14,735 nucleotides of DNA from Desulfuromonadales bacterium (GCA_014859615.1 JACUTX010000049.1:1-14735); one strand, 5' to 3'; positions 1-7,759 are shown, numbered from the stretch's first letter. Numbers and translations: made by a program. The notes: generated by a model from the sequence alone, not told the origin.

Positions 1-529
1 TGCCGGTCTGCAACGAGAAGAGCTCGCGGTTGGCGATGCCGTAGGAAATCTTCAGCTCGATCGTGCCGCTCCGCTCCCGGTCGCCGATATCGTCCTCGTA
101 CGCTTCCCCCTCGTCCCATTCGTAAAAGAGCTTGGAGACCTGCGCCTTGCGCCAGTCGGTCACCACCACTCTCGGGCCGTCCATCAGGCTCTGTTTGCCG
201 AAGAGGATATGCTTGCGCCCGATCTTCGGGTCGTCGTCGCAGATGGTGATGCCGGCCAAAAACGGGGCTGCGAGCTGCTCGAAGGGGGGGAGGTATTTGT
301 ACGGGTCATACTGGGCGAGGCGCTGCATCTCAAAGGTGAGCTTATCTTTTTCACGCGGATTGTTGCTGCTTAAGCGCTCAGTTTTTAACTGCCGCATTTT
401 GCGATCATGCTCTTGCAACTTTGTCGTCCGCTCGCTGTTGTAGCGGTCGGCCGCCCGGCAGATGTCGGTGAGGCGTTCCTCTTCTTGAGCGATCTGTTGT
501 GTCGCAGCAAAGTCAAGTCGGTCGGGCAT
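1..529 (-). CDS. HelD-like superfamily 1 (UvrD-type) helicase, N-terminal part, runs off the left edge
   Basis: An open frame starts at ATG 529-527 and stays open to the window edge, giving 176 residues of a longer protein. Residues about 10-75 are charged and probably a coiled coil. They are followed by a segment with FGKQSLMDG (110-118) and then VVVTDWRKAQ (121-130) leading into KLFYEW (133-138). That pattern, a short barrel followed by V-x-D-W-R and a tyrosine-rich strand, is what I know from the N-terminal part of HelD-like helicases, which act on stalled RNA polymerase. The ATPase motifs would lie beyond the edge, so the helicase call rests on the N-terminal signature only. The ribosome-binding site is weak. 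The N-terminal antiparallel coiled coil is the part that enters the polymerase secondary channel in known HelD proteins; whether this one does so is inference. Confidence 0.68.
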   Translation of the reverse strand, partial: MPDRLDFAATQQIAQEEERLTDICRAADRYNSERTTKLQEHDRKMRQLKTERLSSNNPREKDKLTFEMQRLAQYDPYKYLPPFEQLAAPFLAGITICDDDPKIGRKHILFGKQSLMDGPRVVVTDWRKAQVSKLFYEWDEGEAYEDDIGDRERSGTIELKISYGIANRELFSLQTG

Positions 530-580
530 GGTTGGGTCTCGATAAGGAAAAGGGGCTGATCGCCAAAAAAACGAGTGAGG

Positions 581-609
581 AAGATAACTGTTTTGCAGCG
601 GAACTTCAA
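581..609 (-). promoter_or_regulatory. Candidate sigma70 promoter for the HelD-like gene
   Basis: On the minus strand TTGAAG (609-604) is followed after 17 bp by TATCTT (586-581), about 50 bp before the ATG at 529. Each box has four of six consensus bases. It is the best match in the short gap, but eye-level matches of this quality are common. Confidence 0.3.
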
Positions 610-624
610 TCACCTTATTTTAAT

Positions 625-655
625 AAAAAAACGAGGTCTTGACCCAGGTCACTCG
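625..655 (-). terminator. Candidate terminator after the cmoA-cmoB transcription unit
   Basis: Reading the minus strand, CGAG-TGAC, loop CTGG, GTCA, a four-base bulge AGAC and CTCG form a bulged hairpin. It is followed directly by seven T (631-625). A competing perfect stem, GGTCAC/GTGACC with a 7-base loop, overlaps it at 647-665. It lies where a terminator for cmoB plus the antiporter remnant would be expected. The rest of the 530-733 gap shows no coding sequence. Confidence 0.42.
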
Positions 656-733
656 TCTCGTGACCATCCTGCCTTTGCGGCAAGAGCTGAAAATAAAAAC
701 AGACCCCCCTTTATATCGGCGGATGGTTTGTGT

Positions 734-865
734 TCATGTCATAGCTCTTCTCCCTGGTGGTCCGGCGGCGAGGAGGGCGGTGGTGGTTTTGTTGATCTTG
801 ATCGGGTGTTCCAGCGCGATGGCGGTGTAGGCGAGCAGAAAAATTGCGATCAGCACGGTGTTCAT
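734..865 (-). pseudogene. N-terminal remnant of an NhaD-type Na+/H+ antiporter
   Basis: A 43-codon frame (ATG 865-863, stop 736-734) begins 27 bp after the cmoB stop on the same strand. It starts MNTVLIAIFLLAYTAIALEH and continues PIKINKTTTALLA. This hydrophobic start followed by the I-A-L-E-H-P-x-K-I-N-K signature is the N terminus of NhaD-family sodium/proton antiporters, which are normally over 400 residues with many membrane spans. After residue 34 the resemblance stops abruptly: the frame reads AGPPGRRAMT and ends. None of the remaining antiporter is visible in any frame of the following 200 bp. There is no convincing ribosome-binding site. I read it as the stub left by a deletion rather than a working small protein, although a single-span peptide could still be made. 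The family call is from memory of the signature. Confidence 0.6.
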
Positions 866-892
866 AGCAAAAATGGCGCATACCTGTATTGT

Positions 893-1864
893 CTACGGTC
901 TGGTGGCAGTAAAGATTGCCCGTAACGGCGCTGGATCGCCTTCGATGGTCTGCATCGGATCGTGCGGATCGAGGAAGTCGGTTAGTGATTCAAACTCCAT
1001 CCAGGCGGTGGTGCGCTGTTCTTCAGTGCTCGTGCGGTTGGTATCGACGCAGGCGATATTTTTGAAGCCGCAACGCTGCAGCCAGAGAGTCAGGGCTGCA
1101 ATCGAAGGGAGGAACCAGACGTTGCGCATCTTGGCATAACGGCCGTTTGGCATGAAGATCGTCTTTTGATCGCCGTCGACAATGAGGGTCTCCAGGATTA
1201 ATTCGCCACCGGGGCGCAGACAGGCTTTGAGTTCGAGCAGATGATCGAGGGGGGAACGGCGATGATAGAGGACCCCCATGGAAAAGACGGAATCGAAACA
1301 GGCGAGGGCGGGGGGGAGATCCTCAATTCCGAGCGGCAGGAGATGATGCTTTGCATCGTTCAGATAGCGCTGCACGACATGAAATTGCATCACAGAGACC
1401 AGCGTCGGGTCGATGCCGAGGACAAACTCGGCCCCCTCGCCGCGCATGCGCCAGCCGTGATAGCCGTTGCCGCAGCCGATATCGAGGACGCGTCTCCCCG
1501 CCAGCGGTTGAATGTGCGGCAGGAGACGATCCCACTTCCAGTCGGAGCGCCATTCGGTATCGATCTTGACGCCGAACAGGGTGTACGGCCCTTTGCGCCA
1601 GGGGTGAAATTTCTGGAGCTGCGCTGTCAGCTCTTCGGGGCTGACTCCCGCCAACTCTTCTGCCCGGCCAATCTCAACCTTATCTTTCAGCTCAACGTAT
1701 GACGTCTGTATCTTTGGCAAAGCCTGCAATGCGGCTTGCCATTCAGCCATTTTACCGTGGCTCTCCAGAGCCAGTTTTGCCGGCAAGGTCTGCTGCAGCT
1801 GCTGCGACCAGCAGTGCTGCTCCATCGCTTCGAGCTCTCTGTACAAGGAGCGGTAACTGTTCAT
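893..1864 (-). CDS. cmoB: tRNA U34 carboxymethyltransferase CmoB
   Basis: CmoB transfers the carboxymethyl group of carboxy-S-adenosylmethionine (Cx-SAM) to 5-hydroxyuridine at position 34 of certain tRNAs, giving cmo5U, which widens wobble reading. The 323-residue product has the length of the E. coli enzyme. The key Cx-SAM contacts fall at the same numbers as I recall for E. coli: K91 in PWRKGP, W105 and K110 in the DTEWRSDWKWDR segment, G130 in the class I methyltransferase loop LDIGCGNG, Y200 in FSMGVLYHRRSP, and R315. I chose ATG 1864-1862 over an in-frame start 33 bp upstream because it gives the family length and overlaps the cmoA stop as ATGA, the usual sign of translational coupling. 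CmoA, just upstream, supplies its Cx-SAM. A carboxymethyl-group acceptor made elsewhere (5-hydroxyuridine) is required; no gene for that step is in the window. Confidence 0.96.
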   Translation of the reverse strand: MNSYRSLYRELEAMEQHCWSQQLQQTLPAKLALESHGKMAEWQAALQALPKIQTSYVELKDKVEIGRAEELAGVSPEELTAQLQKFHPWRKGPYTLFGVKIDTEWRSDWKWDRLLPHIQPLAGRRVLDIGCGNGYHGWRMRGEGAEFVLGIDPTLVSVMQFHVVQRYLNDAKHHLLPLGIEDLPPALACFDSVFSMGVLYHRRSPLDHLLELKACLRPGGELILETLIVDGDQKTIFMPNGRYAKMRNVWFLPSIAALTLWLQRCGFKNIACVDTNRTSTEEQRTTAWMEFESLTDFLDPHDPMQTIEGDPAPLRAIFTATRP

Positions 1865-2595
1865 TTTATCGCGATCAGTGCGGCAAAATTGAAGCATTGG
1901 AACCAGATATCGACAAAATCAAATCCGGCCGCGTGCAGCCGCTGTTGATGCGACGCCAGCGTCTCCGGGATCATCACCTTTTCCAGTGCCGTCCGTTTCT
2001 GGCTGATCTCCAGATCGCTGTAGCCGTTGGCCCGTTTGAAGTCATGGTGTAATGTTTCATGAAACAGCCCTCTTTCCGGCGATGTAAACGCGATCTTCTC
2101 CGACAGGATCAGGATCCCGCCCGGCTTTAAACCCGCATAGATCCGTCTGATCAGGGCCAGCCGTCTGGTCGGCGGGATGAACTGCAAAGTGAAATTCAGC
2201 ACGACGACGGAGGCGTTGGCAATATCGATATCCTGCAGATCGGCACAGAGCATCGTGACCAAAACGGTCGAAGTTGTATCGCGGGCGAGCAGTTCACGGC
2301 CACGTGTTATCATCGCCTGCGAATTGTCGACCGCAATAATGTCGCACTCCGGCTGGACAATCCGTTGCCGCATGGCGAGTGTAACCGCCCCGAGTGAACA
2401 ACCGAGATCGTAGCAGTGACTCTTCGCCTGGGCGTATCTCCCTGCCATAATCCCGATGTTTGCGATGATCATCCCGTAACCGGGGACCGAACGTTGAATC
2501 ATGTCCGCAAAGACCTCGGTGACCCGCTCATCAAAATGAAAATCGATGATTTCGTTCAAGGGTGCGGCATAGATGGCATCTTGTTTTTTGGTCAC
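1861..2595 (-). CDS. cmoA: Carboxy-S-adenosyl-L-methionine synthase CmoA
   Basis: CmoA converts S-adenosylmethionine and prephenate into carboxy-S-adenosylmethionine, the donor used by CmoB, in the cytoplasm. The 244-residue protein (E. coli about 247) carries the family landmarks: MIQRSVPGY (32-40), the cofactor loop DLGCSLG (63-69), VDNS (89-92), VVLNFTLQF (131-139), HHDFKRANGYSDLEISQKR (183-201) and the closing WFQCFNF (231-237). The start is GTG at 2595-2593; no in-frame ATG fits better, and the next residues match the usual short N terminus before the FDERV motif. The ribosome-binding site is poor, only an AAGAAAG some way upstream, so initiation may be weak or depend on upstream translation. 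A 131-bp gap with no clear promoter or terminator separates it from the upstream 1386-residue protein gene, so co-transcription with that gene is possible. Confidence 0.95.
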   Translation of the reverse strand: MTKKQDAIYAAPLNEIIDFHFDERVTEVFADMIQRSVPGYGMIIANIGIMAGRYAQAKSHCYDLGCSLGAVTLAMRQRIVQPECDIIAVDNSQAMITRGRELLARDTTSTVLVTMLCADLQDIDIANASVVVLNFTLQFIPPTRRLALIRRIYAGLKPGGILILSEKIAFTSPERGLFHETLHHDFKRANGYSDLEISQKRTALEKVMIPETLASHQQRLHAAGFDFVDIWFQCFNFAALIAIK

Positions 2596-2726
2596 AGTCT
2601 GCTTGTCTTTCTTGAATAGCTGTAACGGTTTGGTTGGAGATTTGGCTGGATCGCGTCATGCGTTCAGACCCGGCACCTGGTCTCCGGCTGAAGCTGATGC
2701 AGACGACGAAGATCGCCCGGACGGGC

Positions 2727-5700
2727 TTACTCTTTATCCGCGTCTTTATCTTCAACCTCCATTTCAAAAGTCAGGTCGGTCTCCTTATTCTGATCGCGCT
2801 TCGTTTTTTTGAAGCCCGGTTTTTTCATTTTTTTGTCGATCGGGTGCCAGAGAATCGGTTTCGAGAAAACCTGCCAACCGTAGCGCAGAATTCCTGTCAG
2901 GGTGAAGCTGAGCCATAAGGCCCAGGCGAGCATCGCCAGCCGGTACCAGAGCAGCGGCACCGAGAGCAATCCGGCCCGGGGGAGCTCACCGTTATTGTAA
3001 TCCTGATACCAACGCAGCAGATTGCGACTCGAACCGTTGCCGACGATGTTCATGTCAGGATGCCCCAATAACCCCTGACTGATCGCAAAGACCAGTGCGA
3101 GGAGCGCCAGAAGGGTCAATCCTCCGAGGGAGAGCTGCATCAGATTGAACTGTTGTTGCGCCATGTCCGGCTTGATTTTTTGACGGTAATCAAGGGCGAT
3201 AAGCCAGCCGACGACCAGCACGATTCCGATCAGATGACTCTGGCTCATGCCGATCCCCAAAAGGAGCAGCTGGTAAAATTTCAGATGCGTCAATCGGCTT
3301 TTGGCCAGGCCGAAGGCGGCCACGATGATGATCAGCAGCACCGACCAGAAGAGGATGGCCGGACCAATGACCGGGCCGTAAACCAGCAGGGGCCAACGAT
3401 TCGTCGGCAGGTGGAGGTCGATATTGGTATTGGCATTGACCAGCCCAAGATGAATCTCGGGGGTCTTGTAGTTTGCGGTGATACCGCCAGCTTCTCGCCA
3501 TTTCAAGGTGATTTGCTGTCGGCCTGGACTGATCGGCAACGGGACACTGCGCCCTTCCTGGCGGATTGACTGGATCTGGCCATCGATCTGTACTTCTTGC
3601 AATGCACTCTCCGGCGGCAGGGTTATGGTCTGCTGCCCCCCCTGACTGCTCTGCAAAGAGAGTTCGAGTTGAGTGTCGGTGACTCTTTGTCCGGGGCGGA
3701 TCTCCAGTTGGCTTTTGTCGATCGTCACCGTCTGGCCCGCCACCCCGTCAGGGCGGCTGATCTTTAATTGCAGCGACTCCCCTGGCCAGGGGTGCCATTT
3801 CGGCGCCCAGCGGTTGCCGCTCTGGTGGAGGATCACCGGGATGCCGGCGTATTCCAGATGAAATATCGGTGAGGCGTCGACCTGCCAGGTTTCTGTCCAG
3901 TCGTCAGTTTCGGCATGGTTCAGACTGATCTGTGCACTTTTTTCCAGCACCGATTCAAAGATCAGATCATGGCTTTGCGGATCGAGATTGATTCGGGCTT
4001 TCCCCTCTTTGACGTTGATCCCGGCCGTCAGCACGGCTTCGCCGGGGAGCAGAGGATAATCCAGAATAACCGCCGAGCCGGTCGGACTGATCCGGCTGAT
4101 TCGGGTTGTCACCCGCCAATCGAGCCCCAATTGCAACGATCTTTCGATCAATACAAATGCGGGGAGGATGCCGGTCTCCAGAATCCGGCTGGACTCTTTC
4201 TCCTCTCGGGCAATCCGTTTGAACTGAAGCTGGTTGTCGATGCTGCCGTCCGGATTGATCCCCGCTGCGATCCAGCCGGTCTGCTTGAGCTGCAATTTGT
4301 GGGGCTTCAGCGGGAGGGTCAATTGCAGAGGGCCGTTGGACAAAATGGAACTCTGCATATGGACGCTGTGACTCCCTGCCGGGATGAGGAGCCAGAGCCC
4401 CTCAGAGGTTCGGTAGAGTGCGGTGGCGGGGCGCGTGTCGATTTTTACGCGGGAGGCGAGCCAGTGTTTCGGGTTGCCGGGGAGCGGGATCGCCACCTTG
4501 GTCTGGGCCTCGACCTTGAACTCTATCTCCAAAAGGGAAGGGGTGATCGCAATCGACATGACCGGGATGTCGGCGCAATTCGGGAAACAATCCTCTTTTT
4601 CAAGGAGACGCTGGCGCAGCTCTTCGAACAGCTCCGAAGAAGGGATTTCGGCGGCCCGGCCGTGAGTCGGCATCAGCAACGGCACGAGTAACAGCAGTAT
4701 CGGGAGAAATTTTTTCGGGTCGGGAAAGTTGAAACGCTTGCCGCTCTTCCATTTGACGCCAATAATCCCCAGAGCGAGCAGGATCATCAGGGCGACCCGC
4801 GCAAAAGCGAGCGCCAGATTGATCTTCGGGCCAATCAGGGTGAGGCCGATCTGCTGATTTCGTTTGACCGGTCCCGACCACCCCATCTCGACGCTGTTCC
4901 ATTGCCAGGCCGGGATGCCGGGGCCGGTCTGGTTGATCATGGACGGATCGTACTGGGCAATCGGTTTCGCTTTGACCGCGCTGCTGTAGTGATCGTCTGC
5001 GAAAATTTTACTTTTTCTGGACGGGACAGACATCTGTTCCAGACGGGCGATTGCATCGACGGATTGCATCTCCATCTCGACGGTCGATTCCACCGGTTGA
5101 GGTCTCTCTGCCAATGTTGCAGGCGCGGCAGGTTGGTAACGGCTCATAGCCTGCCACGGCTTTTCAAGCTGGGGGTAGATGCCGACGCGCAGCTGCTTAA
5201 TCGAGAACGGGATGGCGATAATAATCAGGATGAAAAATGCCGCCAGTTGGTAAAGCTTGACCGCCTTGAGAAATCGGCCGTCGGGGAGAGTTCGGATCAG
5301 AGCAACTCCGAGCAGGATGGCGAGCCAGACCCATCTTGGCGCGTCGGGCTCATGGTAGAGCAGCGCCATGGTGATAAAGCCGATGACGGCCATCGGCCTG
5401 GAGTACAGTTTGGCCAGGGAGATGGTGAAAATCAGCAGGATGAAAATATCCAGCAGCGTCCAGCTGTTCAGCCAGGTGGCGGGGATATTGTCGATCCCGG
5501 TTGCGTGCAGCAGACGGTAACCGGGCGGCAAAAAGAGGCGGGCACTGACCTTCTGGAAATCGTGATCCCAGCCGGTTGCCGGTAGTCTGCTGATAGAACC
5601 TTGATATTCGCTGTCGGCAAGGATCTCGACCAGACCGCTGCGTAGTTCGACGCCCGCATTGATGGCGTCTGCCATTTTGGTGATAAACTGTTCACGATCA

Positions 5701-6887
5701 TCAACCGCGACCCGGCCAAGAGCGATCGGTGGAGCCATTTCGAGCCGCCAGTCGGAGGTTTTTTTGCCGGAAATATGATCCTGGAGTGTATAGCCGCTCC
5801 CGTCAAACCGGAGCCAGAAGTTGCGTTGCAGGCTCAGCTGGTCAGGCGCCGGATCGGGGTCGCCCCGTTTGATCAGATTAAATTTCATCACCTCGTCAGC
5901 CAGGAGCCGGTAGGCCGGCAGATTTCGCCACTCATGCGGGAGGGATGTCTGCTGCGGATCAATCGGACTCCCCCCTTCGATTTCGACAATCCGGTTATTC
6001 TGCTTGGCAAAAACCCATATCTCCTGCTCGGGCCAGAAGTCATCGTTTGGTCGGATAAACGTTAATGATGTCAGCGGGCCGATATGTCGGGCGGTTAGCC
6101 TGATCTGCCACTGACCGGGGCGGAGCTGCAGTCTGATCCGGCCATCTTTTTCGAGACGGGCGGGGAGCGAACTGACCAGTGCAACCGGAATGAAGTTTTC
6201 CATCGGGAAGGGGGGGGCGAGCAGAACCTCCCGGGCGGAGCCGGCCACATCGAGATTGAGCTGCAATACGATGCGGGCTGGGATCCGGTCGTCGATCAGT
6301 CTGAACGCCTGAATCTGGAGTCTCTCCTCAATCACCTTCTCGGTCTGTTTGTCGTTCTGGAGCCAGACCCGGCCCGAGTCGTCCAGACTCGGGAAATCGA
6401 TGGCCTTGCCGCTGACCTTGAGGGAGAGAAGGGCGGTTGGGGGGGCGATCTGAAGGAATTCCGGTAGCGATTGCCAGGTGAAAGCGCCGCTGATCTGGTA
6501 CTCGCCAGGCGGCAGTTTGACTTTGGGGACCCCTTGCTGGGAGAGGATGATTGCCGGTTTGCCATTGATGGCGACCTCTTCCGGCCAATTCTTTTCATCG
6601 CCGGGGAGCTGGATCCAGCTCTCATGTTCCAGAAGCCATTTTTGGCGGAATAGACCTCCCCTTGACTCTATTTCGAGGTCGAGAGCTGTTGGCCAGTTAC
6701 ATCTGATGAGGTCGGCGTCATTAAAATTCGGGGTGCAGAGCAACGCTTCTGCATGATCATACAAGACCCAATCGACCCACGGTTTCAGCGGCTGGGGCAG
6801 TTTGATCTCTGTCGCTGCAAAAACCGGTGTAACGACCAGAAAAAGAGAAGCCAGCAACAGGAATAAGAATAAAAATTTTTGGCGCAT
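2727..6887 (-). CDS. Large two-module envelope protein with many membrane segments, unknown function
   Basis: I do not recognise this 1386-residue protein. The ATG at 6887-6885 has a good ribosome-binding site, AAGGAG. Residues 1-25 look like a signal peptide ending VFAA. Residues about 30-470 are beta-rich with many Trp and Pro-Gly turns. Hydrophobic segments follow at about 476-494, 499-512, 519-534 and 546-563, then a Pro/Met-rich stretch to 690 and a span at 690-711. Residues 725-746 again look like a signal peptide (KKFLPILLLLVPLLMP then GRAA). A second beta-rich region (747-1165) and further spans (about 1166-1194, 1203-1233, 1249-1271, 1305-1335) follow, ending in a charged tail. The two halves resemble each other: paired cysteines (C51/C63 and C767/C771), LPG then W (94-101 and 802-809), and a P-x-G turn (126-128 and 836-838). 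Most of the mass is predicted periplasmic, anchored in the inner membrane. A structural or assembly role in the envelope is only a guess. No catalytic motif is visible. Confidence 0.85.
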   Translation of the reverse strand: MRQKFLFLFLLLASLFLVVTPVFAATEIKLPQPLKPWVDWVLYDHAEALLCTPNFNDADLIRCNWPTALDLEIESRGGLFRQKWLLEHESWIQLPGDEKNWPEEVAINGKPAIILSQQGVPKVKLPPGEYQISGAFTWQSLPEFLQIAPPTALLSLKVSGKAIDFPSLDDSGRVWLQNDKQTEKVIEERLQIQAFRLIDDRIPARIVLQLNLDVAGSAREVLLAPPFPMENFIPVALVSSLPARLEKDGRIRLQLRPGQWQIRLTARHIGPLTSLTFIRPNDDFWPEQEIWVFAKQNNRIVEIEGGSPIDPQQTSLPHEWRNLPAYRLLADEVMKFNLIKRGDPDPAPDQLSLQRNFWLRFDGSGYTLQDHISGKKTSDWRLEMAPPIALGRVAVDDREQFITKMADAINAGVELRSGLVEILADSEYQGSISRLPATGWDHDFQKVSARLFLPPGYRLLHATGIDNIPATWLNSWTLLDIFILLIFTISLAKLYSRPMAVIGFITMALLYHEPDAPRWVWLAILLGVALIRTLPDGRFLKAVKLYQLAAFFILIIIAIPFSIKQLRVGIYPQLEKPWQAMSRYQPAAPATLAERPQPVESTVEMEMQSVDAIARLEQMSVPSRKSKIFADDHYSSAVKAKPIAQYDPSMINQTGPGIPAWQWNSVEMGWSGPVKRNQQIGLTLIGPKINLALAFARVALMILLALGIIGVKWKSGKRFNFPDPKKFLPILLLLVPLLMPTHGRAAEIPSSELFEELRQRLLEKEDCFPNCADIPVMSIAITPSLLEIEFKVEAQTKVAIPLPGNPKHWLASRVKIDTRPATALYRTSEGLWLLIPAGSHSVHMQSSILSNGPLQLTLPLKPHKLQLKQTGWIAAGINPDGSIDNQLQFKRIAREEKESSRILETGILPAFVLIERSLQLGLDWRVTTRISRISPTGSAVILDYPLLPGEAVLTAGINVKEGKARINLDPQSHDLIFESVLEKSAQISLNHAETDDWTETWQVDASPIFHLEYAGIPVILHQSGNRWAPKWHPWPGESLQLKISRPDGVAGQTVTIDKSQLEIRPGQRVTDTQLELSLQSSQGGQQTITLPPESALQEVQIDGQIQSIRQEGRSVPLPISPGRQQITLKWREAGGITANYKTPEIHLGLVNANTNIDLHLPTNRWPLLVYGPVIGPAILFWSVLLIIIVAAFGLAKSRLTHLKFYQLLLLGIGMSQSHLIGIVLVVGWLIALDYRQKIKPDMAQQQFNLMQLSLGGLTLLALLALVFAISQGLLGHPDMNIVGNGSSRNLLRWYQDYNNGELPRAGLLSVPLLWYRLAMLAWALWLSFTLTGILRYGWQVFSKPILWHPIDKKMKKPGFKKTKRDQNKETDLTFEMEVEDKDADKE

Positions 6888-6901
6888 GGTACTCCTTTTG
6901 A

Positions 6902-6945
6902 ATCAATAAAACAGCCCGGACCGGCATCTGCTGCCGATCCGGGCC
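6902..6945 (-). terminator. Strong hairpin with T-rich tail in the leader of the 1386-residue protein gene (terminator or attenuator)
   Basis: Arms 6914-6926 and 6932-6944 pair over 13 bp with a single G-U pair and a 5-base loop. On the minus strand the stem is followed by TGTTTTATT. The tail ends only about 10 bp before the ribosome-binding site of the downstream gene, leaving no room for a separate promoter. It could end the upstream barrel-protein transcript, but any transcript into the 1386-residue gene must cross it, hence the attenuator reading. Short outer arms AATCAA/TTGATT could extend the fold. Confidence 0.8.
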
Positions 6946-6950
6946 GTTGA

Positions 6951-6971
6951 TTATCGAGCTTGACTCACCAT
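6951..6971 (-). promoter_or_regulatory. Possible leader-peptide ORF (6 codons) before the attenuator hairpin
   Basis: On the minus strand GAGGAG (6981-6976) is followed after 4 bp by ATG GTG AGT CAA GCT CGA TAA, encoding M-V-S-Q-A-R. The stop is 6 bp before the terminator stem. The spacing is that of a leader ORF whose translation could influence the hairpin. Six codons are easily found by chance; the ribosome-binding site is the main support. Confidence 0.33.
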
Positions 6972-7000
6972 GATTCTCCTCAGCGTTGGAAATCCTGGTT

Positions 7001-7030
7001 ATTCAAGCCGGTTTTTGCATTTTATGTCAA
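7001..7030 (-). promoter_or_regulatory. Candidate sigma70 promoter for the 1386-residue protein gene
   Basis: TTGACA (7030-7025), a perfect -35 box, is followed by 18 bp and TTGAAT (7006-7001). Transcription would start near 6994 and give a leader of about 107 bases containing the 6-codon ORF and the hairpin. Confidence 0.45.
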
Positions 7031-7072
7031 TAAATTAATTGAGTTGCGCCCGGCCATTTTTACTCTTACTGA

Positions 7073-7561
7073 TCAGAAAAAATAGATCCGCGCCCCGGTG
7101 CCAATATTCAGATCCATTTTCGTGTCCGGGGTCAGATCGAGGATCGGTGCCGTTTCAACGAACAGCTCCAGAAACTGCGGATCTTCAAACCGGTAAGAGA
7201 CTCCGACCGGCAATCGGATTCCGACCTTGTCTCTTTTGCTTTCGCGTAGTTCAACTCGCCCTCCCACGCCGAAATAGAGCGGCATATCGACCCTGCCGAT
7301 TTTGAAAAGCCCATAGCGGTGCCACAAAAAATCAGTATGCAGGGTGAAATCGTTATCCCCGGAGAGATTCCAGGCAACGGCCAGATCGATTGCGCTCTCC
7401 CGGTTGATCAGATACTTGGCTGACAGGCCGGTCGGTTCACCGACGATAACGCCAAAACCAACCTGTTCCCCTGCCGCGCCCGCGACGGTGAGCGAACAGA
7501 GGATGAATGTTAAACTTAAAACCGCTCGCAATAATATGGGTTTTATCTGCTGCCAAAACAT
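7073..7561 (-). CDS. Small outer-membrane beta-barrel protein, DUF3996-like
   Basis: This 162-residue protein has a signal peptide (about 1-30, ending VAGAA) and a mature part made of alternating strands. It ends in an aromatic residue (IYFF), the usual signal for insertion into the outer membrane. GFGVIVGEPTGLSAKY (35-50), SAIDLAVAW (56-64), the LHTDFLWH segment (74-81) and the closing V-G-x-x-L-P-V-G-x-x-Y and E-x-A-P-I-L-D-L-x-P pattern match what I recall of the DUF3996 family, whose function is unknown. The start has a good ribosome-binding site, AAAGGAG. A miniature element sits about 10 bp upstream of that site, so its promoter must lie within or beyond the element. No terminator follows directly; the hairpin at 6902-6945 may serve. 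Confidence 0.82.
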   Translation of the reverse strand: MFWQQIKPILLRAVLSLTFILCSLTVAGAAGEQVGFGVIVGEPTGLSAKYLINRESAIDLAVAWNLSGDNDFTLHTDFLWHRYGLFKIGRVDMPLYFGVGGRVELRESKRDKVGIRLPVGVSYRFEDPQFLELFVETAPILDLTPDTKMDLNIGTGARIYFF

Positions 7562-7585
7562 GGAAAGTCTCCTTTCGCAAAAAAA

Positions 7586-7730
7586 ATAACTGTCCAGAAC
7601 TATTGAGAATCATAGTAAGAAAGCTTGTCGTCCCCGAAGGCTTCTATCAAAGGGTCCCTGGCTCTAAAAGCTGGCTTCTTTGATTACTCCCTCGAGAATG
7701 AGAGTCTTTTTGCAGGTGGTGAATCGTTAC
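7586..7730 (+). mobile_element. Miniature inverted-repeat element, copy 1 (145 bp)
   Basis: It aligns with the element at 14524-14676 across nearly its whole length, ungapped over about 100 bp and about four in five bases equal by eye. Its ends are degraded inverted repeats (ATAACTGTCCAG and, inverted, GTAACGATTCAC). It is flanked by CAAAAAAA (7578-7585) and AAAAAAAA (7731-7738), an 8-bp duplication with one difference, although low in complexity. It has no coding capacity and fills the gap between the SHOCT and barrel-protein genes. Strand is arbitrary. Confidence 0.72.
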
Positions 7731-7759
7731 AAAAAAAATGTGTCAAAAGTTAATCCCCG

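Noticed and set aside
575..925. Plus-strand frame of 116 codons covering the gap left of cmoB
   Set aside because: It overlaps the antiporter remnant antisense and the promoter/terminator region; its composition is not protein-like.
1865..1897. Longer cmoB start
   Set aside because: The extension runs back into cmoA and exceeds family length; the ATGA overlap start gives exactly the E. coli length and residue numbering.
3915..4691. Long plus-strand open frame of 258 codons
   Set aside because: It lies wholly antisense within the 1386-residue protein gene, has no ribosome-binding site, and its translation is rich in Arg, Gly and Gln with no domain pattern. Similar antisense frames at 4902-5585, 10012-10512, 12172-12828 and 13034-13729 are rejected for the same reason.
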